Below, one piece after another: positions 59,821 to 64,000 of a DNA stretch of 64,000 bases. The notes below the pieces were generated by a model that saw only the letters and a program-made list of their open reading frames with translations, was not told the origin of the DNA and did not search any database. Both the position numbers and the translations under genes were made by a program. How positions within the stretch are numbered: the stretch's first letter is position 1; each line of letters begins with the position of its first letter. The stretch is from Lentzea waywayandensis (GTDB lineage: Bacteria; Actinomycetota; Actinomycetes; Mycobacteriales; Pseudonocardiaceae), in contig NZ_FOYL01000013.1 of assembly GCF_900115955.1 (NCBI RefSeq), forward strand, positions 62,001 through 126,000. The letters are read 5' to 3'.

Positions 59821-60923
59821 TTGATGCACCCAAAGGGCTTAAAGACGTCGTCGTCACCACGACCCTGATCGGGGACGTGAACGGTGCCGCGGGCTACTAC
59901 CACTACCGCGAGCACGACGCGATCGAACTGGCCAGGACGCGGTCGTTCGAGGACGTGTGGTTCCTCTTCGCGGAGGGCAGACTGCCGAACCCGGACGAGT
60001 CCGCGCTGTTCGCCCGCCAGACCGCCGAACTGCGCACGCTGCCCGCGGCGATCCGCGAGGTGCTGCCCGCGGTCGCGCGGTCGGGGTGCACGGCGCTGGC
60101 CGGGCTGCGGACCGCGTTGTCGATGCTGCCGGCGCAGCCGATGTGGGACGCGCCGATGAGCACCAGGAAGGCGGACGCGCTCAAGGTCAGCGCGCTGACG
60201 CCGACGATCCTCGCGGCACTGCACCGGCTCAAGCTCGGACTTGATCCCGTCAACCCCAGGGTTGATTTGTCCACGTCGGCGAACTGGTTGTACATGTTGA
60301 CTGGACAGGAACCGTCGACATGGGCGAGTCGTGCTGTCGAGCAGTACCTGATCGCCACGATCGACCACGGCTTCAACGCGTCGACGTTCACCGCGCGCGT
60401 GGTCGCGTCGGCGGGAGCGGACGTCGTGTCGGCGGTGACGGCGGCGATCGGGACGTTCTCCGGGCCGCTGCACGGGGGCGCGCCGGACCGCGCGCTGGAG
60501 GCGCTCGACCTCATCGGGACGCCGGACAACATCGACGCCTGGGTGCGGGAGCGCATCGAGCAGGGCGACCGGATCATGGGGTTCGGGCACGCCGTCTACA
60601 AGACCGAGGACCCGCGAGCGCGTCTGCTCAAGGAGATCGCGCTCGAGAAGCCCACGAGGCTGACGGAGTTCGCGGTCACCGTCGAGCGGAGGGTCACCGA
60701 GCTGCTGGCCGAGCTCAAGCCCGGCCGGCAGCTGTACGCGAACGTGGAGTTCTACGCCGGCGTGGTGATGGAGCAGTGCGGCATCCCGCGCGAGATGTTC
60801 ACGCCGACGTTCGCGTGCAGCCGGGTGATCGGGTGGTGTGCCAACGCGCTCGAACAGTCCGAGGACACGAAGATCATCCGCCCGGTCGCCCGCTACACGG
60901 GACCAGCACCACTCATCAGGTGA
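59814..60923 (+). CDS. Citrate synthase-family enzyme (citrate/2-methylcitrate synthase-like)
   Basis: 369 residues from ATG 59814 (GTG 59808 is in frame; GGAG lies upstream). Motifs include GLKDVVVTTTLIGDVNGAAG, YHYREHDAIELA, active-site His in SGPLHGGAPDRALEAL and IMGFGHAVYKTEDPRARLL, and YANVEFYAGVVMEQCGIP. This is the class with the short N-terminus found in actinobacterial (2-methyl)citrate synthases. It pairs divergently with the DNA-binding citrate synthase. Codon choice changes in a short internal block (60240-60330) that holds more GTTGA-type motifs. Confidence 0.92.
   Translation: MLIDAPKGLKDVVVTTTLIGDVNGAAGYYHYREHDAIELARTRSFEDVWFLFAEGRLPNPDESALFARQTAELRTLPAAIREVLPAVARSGCTALAGLRTALSMLPAQPMWDAPMSTRKADALKVSALTPTILAALHRLKLGLDPVNPRVDLSTSANWLYMLTGQEPSTWASRAVEQYLIATIDHGFNASTFTARVVASAGADVVSAVTAAIGTFSGPLHGGAPDRALEALDLIGTPDNIDAWVRERIEQGDRIMGFGHAVYKTEDPRARLLKEIALEKPTRLTEFAVTVERRVTELLAELKPGRQLYANVEFYAGVVMEQCGIPREMFTPTFACSRVIGWCANALEQSEDTKIIRPVARYTGPAPLIR
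60250..60303. promoter_or_regulatory. Intragenic GTTGA motifs in the plus-strand citrate synthase
   Basis: TCAACCC-CA-GGGTTGA (60250-60265) is a perfect 7-bp inverted repeat, and ATGTTGACTG (60294-60303) matches the intergenic motifs. Codons here (GTT, GAT, TTG, ACT, GGA) are unlike the rest of the gene. Possible downstream operator. Confidence 0.4.
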
Positions 60924-61065
60924 GGTACCGGAGGTCGTTGCGCACTCGGGTGCGGTCACGGTCGTTGACGTCGGAGGAGCCTGCCAGGCCGGCGGTGCGG
61001 TCGCGGTGCCGGTCGAGCCAGACGGAGAGTGCTGCCACTGCCAGGACGATCGCTGCAAGAGTCAT
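60916..61065 (-). CDS. Small single-pass membrane protein, 49 residues
   Basis: ATG 61065 to a stop at 60916-60918. The N-terminus is a hydrophobic segment (TLAAIVLAVAALSVWL), followed by a very polar tail (DRHRDRTAGLAG, DVNDRDRTRVRNDLRYL). Nearly every codon ends in G or C, strong support for coding. The stop overlaps the citrate synthase end by 8 bases. No clear ribosome site, so it may be leaderless. Function unknown. Confidence 0.65.
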   Translation of the reverse strand: MTLAAIVLAVAALSVWLDRHRDRTAGLAGSSDVNDRDRTRVRNDLRYLT

Positions 61066-61135
61066 GTCATAAATGTATGGTCATCAATATCCCGCCAACA
61101 GTGGCAGATCTGACGACGCGCGCTAATATCCTGCC

Positions 61136-62080
61136 ATGCTGGCTTCGGTGGCGGTTCCCCTCATCGACGGCGTCGCGCCGTTCGAGTTCGGCCTGCTCTG
61201 CGAGGTGTTCGGCATCGACCGGACCGAGGAGGGCGTGCCGCTGGTCGACTTCCGCGTGTGCGGGGAGCTTCCGAACCAGCCCGTGCCGACGAGCATCCGC
61301 GGCGTGAGCATCACGCCGGAACACGGGTTCGACGCGCTGCAGAGCGTCGACCTCGTCGCACTGCCCGCCGCGCGCGTCCGCGACGAGTACCCGGAGAAGC
61401 TCGTCAAGGCGCTCCGGGAGACCGGCGCGACGCTGCTCAGCGTGTGCAGCGGGGCGTTCATCCTCGGCGCGGCCGGGCTGCTCGACGACCGGAACTGCAC
61501 GACGCACTGGCGTGAGGCGCGGCAGTTCCAGGAGCGGTTCCCGAAGGCCCGCATGGACCCGGACGTGCTGTTCGTGGACGACGGCAACATCATCACCAGC
61601 GCCGGCACCGCGGCGGGCATCGACGCCTGCCTGCACCTGGTCCGGCGCGAACTGGGCACCAAGATCGCCAACATCATCGCGCGCCGGATGGTCGTGGCCC
61701 CGCAGCGCGACGGCGGCCAGCGGCAGTTCGTGGAGCTCCCGATCCCGGAGTGCAGTTCCGACAGCCTGGAGCCGGTGCTGGAACAGGTGCTCGCCACGAT
61801 CGCGGACAACCACACGGTGGCCACGATGGCGAAGCTCGCCGTCATGTCCGAACGGACTTTCGCGCGCAGGTTCGCCGCGGAGACCGGCACCACCCCGAAC
61901 AAGTGGCTGTCACTCCAACGGGTACTTCACGCGCGCAGGCTGCTCGAGGAGACCGACCTGGACGTCGACGCGGTCGCGACCAGGTCAGGCTTCGGGACAG
62001 CCGCCCTCCTCCGGCACCACTTCCATCGGGTCGTCGGCATCGCACCGAGCGATTACCGCCGCGCATTCTCCTGTCGTTAG
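61136..62080 (+). CDS. GlxA-type AraC-family regulator with DJ-1/PfpI-like domain
   Basis: 314 residues. Residues 1-185 are DJ-1/PfpI-like (VAVPLIDGVAPFEFGLLCEV, LLSVCSGAFILGAAGLL with the nucleophile-elbow Cys, and ITSAGTAAGIDACLHLVRRE). Residues about 210-314 are an AraC double helix-turn-helix (VATMAKLAVMSERTFARRFA, AVATRSGFGTAALLRHHFHR, VVGIAPSDYRRAF). GlxA-type regulators control diverse catabolic genes. The 3' end overlaps the convergent MarR gene by 96 bases. Confidence 0.92.
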   Translation: MLASVAVPLIDGVAPFEFGLLCEVFGIDRTEEGVPLVDFRVCGELPNQPVPTSIRGVSITPEHGFDALQSVDLVALPAARVRDEYPEKLVKALRETGATLLSVCSGAFILGAAGLLDDRNCTTHWREARQFQERFPKARMDPDVLFVDDGNIITSAGTAAGIDACLHLVRRELGTKIANIIARRMVVAPQRDGGQRQFVELPIPECSSDSLEPVLEQVLATIADNHTVATMAKLAVMSERTFARRFAAETGTTPNKWLSLQRVLHARRLLEETDLDVDAVATRSGFGTAALLRHHFHRVVGIAPSDYRRAFSCR

Positions 62081-62518
62081 GCGGGTGAAGATCTTCTCGG
62101 AGATCTCCCGCAACGCCTGCACCTCGGAGTCGTCGAGCAGGTCGAACACCAGCTTGTTGACCGTCTCGGCGTGCGCGGGCGCAGCCGCCTCGATGGCCGA
62201 CCGTCCCTGGTCCGTCAGTACGACGAACGACCCGCGCCCGTCGCTGCGGCAGTTCTCCCTGCGCACCAGGCCGCGCTTCTCCATCCGTGCGACGTGATGC
62301 GAGATACGGCTCTTCTCCCAGTGCAAATACCGTGCGAGCTCCAACACGCGTACGCGTTCGTCAGGCGTGTCGGTGAGCTGCACCAGCACGGCGAAGTCAG
62401 CCATCGAGATGTCCGAGTCGACTGACATTTGCCTGCTCAGATGCGCATTGAGCTCCCCCTGCATGCGGACGTAGGCACGCCACGCCCGCTGCTGCTCAGG
62501 TTCCAACCATCGTGTCAC
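61985..62518 (-). CDS. MarR-family transcriptional regulator
   Basis: 177 residues from GTG 62518 (MTRWLEPEQQRAWRAYV). The frame is open to an ATG at 62551, but those codons lack GC bias. Winged helix: DISMADFAVLVQLTDTPDER, LELARYLHWEKSRISHHVAR, MEKRGLVRRENCRSDGRGSF, VVLTDQG. Divergent from the YceI gene, a pairing often seen in actinobacteria, so it probably represses yceI and itself. The last 96 bases are antisense to the end of the GlxA-type gene. Confidence 0.92.
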   Translation of the reverse strand: MTRWLEPEQQRAWRAYVRMQGELNAHLSRQMSVDSDISMADFAVLVQLTDTPDERVRVLELARYLHWEKSRISHHVARMEKRGLVRRENCRSDGRGSFVVLTDQGRSAIEAAAPAHAETVNKLVFDLLDDSEVQALREISEKIFTRLTTGECAAVIARCDADDPMEVVPEEGGCPEA

Positions 62519-62612
62519 TGGTTCAGCATACGGGAATAGTTGACACATCATCCACGTTCGGGCAGGGTGAGTGACACTTCAACCAAATCGAGCAACCGAA
62601 GGACTTGACACC

Positions 62613-63170
62613 ATGACCACCGCCACCAACCTCTCCGAACTGACCGGCGACTACGTCATCGACGCCTCGCACTCCCGCATCGGCTTCGTCGCGCGCCACG
62701 CGATGGTCACCAAGGTTCGCGGTGCGTTCAACGAGTTCGACGGCAAGATCTCCATCGACGGTGACAAGCCGGACAACACCACCGCCGAGGTGACCCTGAA
62801 GGTCGCGAGCATCGACACCCGCAACGCGCAGCGCGACGGTCACCTGACCACCAACGACTTCCTCGCCGTCGAGGAGTACCCGGAGATCAAGTTCGTCTCG
62901 ACCTCCGCCAAGCAGGTCGACGACGACAACTTCGAGATCACCGGCGACCTCACCATCAAGGACGTCACCAAGAGCATCACCATCCCGTTCGCCTTCGAGG
63001 GCGTGGCCGTCGACCCGTTCGGCAACACCCGCGTGGGCTTCGAGGGCTCGCACACCATCAACCGCAAGGACTACGGCGTGACCTGGAACGCCGCCCTGGA
63101 GACCGGTGGCGTGCTGGTGAGCGAGAAGGTCGTCCTCGAGTTCGAGATCTCGGCGATCAAGCAGGCCTGA
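62613..63170 (+). CDS. YceI-family lipid-binding protein
   Basis: 185 residues from ATG 62613 (GAAGGA 8-9 bases upstream). Single lipocalin-like YceI domain: GDYVIDASHSRIGFVARHAM, VRGAFNEFDGKISID, NAQRDGHLTTNDFLAVEEYP, FEITGDLTIKDVTKSITIPF and FGNTRVGFEGSHTINRKDYG. There is no signal peptide, so it is a cytoplasmic version. YceI proteins bind isoprenoid chains or amphiphiles. TTGACA at 62538 may be its -35. Confidence 0.93.
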   Translation: MTTATNLSELTGDYVIDASHSRIGFVARHAMVTKVRGAFNEFDGKISIDGDKPDNTTAEVTLKVASIDTRNAQRDGHLTTNDFLAVEEYPEIKFVSTSAKQVDDDNFEITGDLTIKDVTKSITIPFAFEGVAVDPFGNTRVGFEGSHTINRKDYGVTWNAALETGGVLVSEKVVLEFEISAIKQA

Positions 63171-63975
63171 CGACGGCCACCGGGCACGGGGCGTGGTAGA
63201 TCAGGGCCTGCGAGGTAGATCCGAGCAGCATCCCGGCGAATCCACCACGCCCCCGGGACCCGACGACGAGCAGGCCGGCCCGTTGCCCGAGGTCCATCAG
63301 CAACGGAATCGGCCGCTCCCCCACCACGAGCTGGTCCACCGCGACGTCCGGGTACTTCTCCGCCCACCCGGACATGCGCGCGTTCAGCAACGACGACTGC
63401 TCGTCGACGTGCGCCATCGCCGCCACCAGCGGCACCCCGGACGCCGCCGCTTCCTCGAACGCGAAGCCGATGGCCGAGTCCGATTCGGGTGAGAGGTCGA
63501 CACCCACCACCACGGGCCCGTCGTGCTGCTGCGCTCGTTCTTTTGGCCATCGCACCACCACCACGGGACACTCACCGTGAATCGACAGCGCCACGGCCGT
63601 TGAGCCGACCAACGCTCCGGTGAACCCGCCCAGTCCGTGTGACCCCACCACCACCTCGCGTGCGCGTGCAGACTCCGCGATCAACACGGGCGTGGGGTGT
63701 TCCATGCGCAAGTCGTGCTCCACGGACACATCAGGTGCTTCTGCCCGTGCGACGGCAACGGCCTGAGAGAGCCACATCCGCCCTTGGTCGTACATGGCCG
63801 AGCGCAGGTCACGCGCCGATGAGATGACCTCTGGATACCCGCGCGTCGGCAACGTGTACGCGTGCACCAGCCGCAACGGCGCATCGTGGTGCATGCACGC
63901 CCGCGCGGCCCACGCCACCGCGGCCAGCGCGGACGAGGAACCATCGACTCCGACAACGACGGGCAGACCGCTCAT
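63157..63975 (-). CDS. Tandem-domain universal stress protein
   Basis: 272 residues with two UspA domains. Domain 1 (about 1-140) has VVVGVDGSSSALAAVAWAA and VVGSHGLGGFTGALVGSTAV. Domain 2 (about 150-272) has VVVGVDLSPESDSAIGFAFE and VVGSRGRGGFAGMLLGSTSQ. Both carry the ATP-binding G-x2-G-x9-G(S/T) pattern. Tandem USPs in actinobacteria respond to hypoxia or redox stress. The stop overlaps the YceI gene end by 14 bases on the opposite strand. Confidence 0.93.
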   Translation of the reverse strand: MSGLPVVVGVDGSSSALAAVAWAARACMHHDAPLRLVHAYTLPTRGYPEVISSARDLRSAMYDQGRMWLSQAVAVARAEAPDVSVEHDLRMEHPTPVLIAESARAREVVVGSHGLGGFTGALVGSTAVALSIHGECPVVVVRWPKERAQQHDGPVVVGVDLSPESDSAIGFAFEEAAASGVPLVAAMAHVDEQSSLLNARMSGWAEKYPDVAVDQLVVGERPIPLLMDLGQRAGLLVVGSRGRGGFAGMLLGSTSQALIYHAPCPVAVVRPA

Positions 63976-64000
63976 GATCCCAAAGTAGGCCCGATCGTCG

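Noticed and set aside
59772..61058. Very long N-terminal extension (up to 802 codons) of the helix-turn-helix citrate synthase
   Set aside because: It runs antisense to the second citrate synthase. The real protein begins at the helix-turn-helix (MLTTNQAARRLG) near 59762.

Overview
This is a 64 kb piece of a very GC-rich actinobacterial chromosome. Strong G/C preference at third codon positions, GTG/TTG starts, an XRE/DUF397 pair, a STAND (NB-ARC) regulator, an F420-type reductase, TAT-exported enzymes and a small WPTC zinc-finger protein all fit the order Pseudonocardiales (Lentzea, Saccharothrix or Actinosynnema-like). The genus is inference. I see no rRNA, tRNA, CRISPR array, transposase or prophage; it reads as ordinary chromosome-arm sequence with many regulators and secreted enzymes. 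Genes are dense, and all gaps over 300 bases are described.

Left part (1-16 kb): a partial membrane-anchored protein divergent from an OmpR-type two-component system; two paralogous secreted DUF4360 proteins flanking an ATPase-fold protein; a TAT-exported extensin-like hydrolase; an SRPBCC fusion protein; an orphan winged-helix protein; a broken NDH-2 pseudogene; a stand-alone paaZ; and a co-directional trio of secreted proteins resembling plant pathogenesis-related classes (thaumatin, barwin/expansin-like, CAP), preceded by two coupled LuxR-type regulators.

Middle (16-46 kb): LysR/nitroreductase, AraC, and a four-gene run (acyl-CoA ligase, STAND protein, SDR, membrane protein) divergent from a GAF-LuxR regulator across a palindromic operator. 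Then TetR with a membrane protein, a secreted S1 protease, a GH16 glucanase behind a LacI-type palindrome, an ornithine cyclodeaminase-like enzyme, the XRE/DUF397 pair, a LigB dioxygenase, a phosphodiester glycosidase/metallophosphatase fusion, a DEAD-box helicase, a large subtilase, AraC/VOC, and ROK/oxidoreductase/haem-degrading-type genes.

The highlight is 47.1-55.8 kb, a terpene nanocompartment locus. Two family 2B encapsulin shell genes, each with a cyclic-nucleotide-binding-like insertion, bracket two overlapping terpene-synthase genes that look like the separated N- and C-terminal halves of a geosmin synthase. The second half has lost both metal-binding motifs. A polyprenyl synthetase, IspH and a DXS follow in tight array, so one locus encodes precursor supply, prenyl-chain assembly, cyclase and container.

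Right end (55.8-64 kb): an acyltransferase carrying a perfect 26-bp hairpin inside its coding sequence, TetR/hydrolase, two divergent citrate synthases (one with a DNA-binding domain) over a GTTGA-rich control region, a 49-residue membrane protein, a GlxA-type AraC regulator, MarR, YceI and a tandem universal stress protein.
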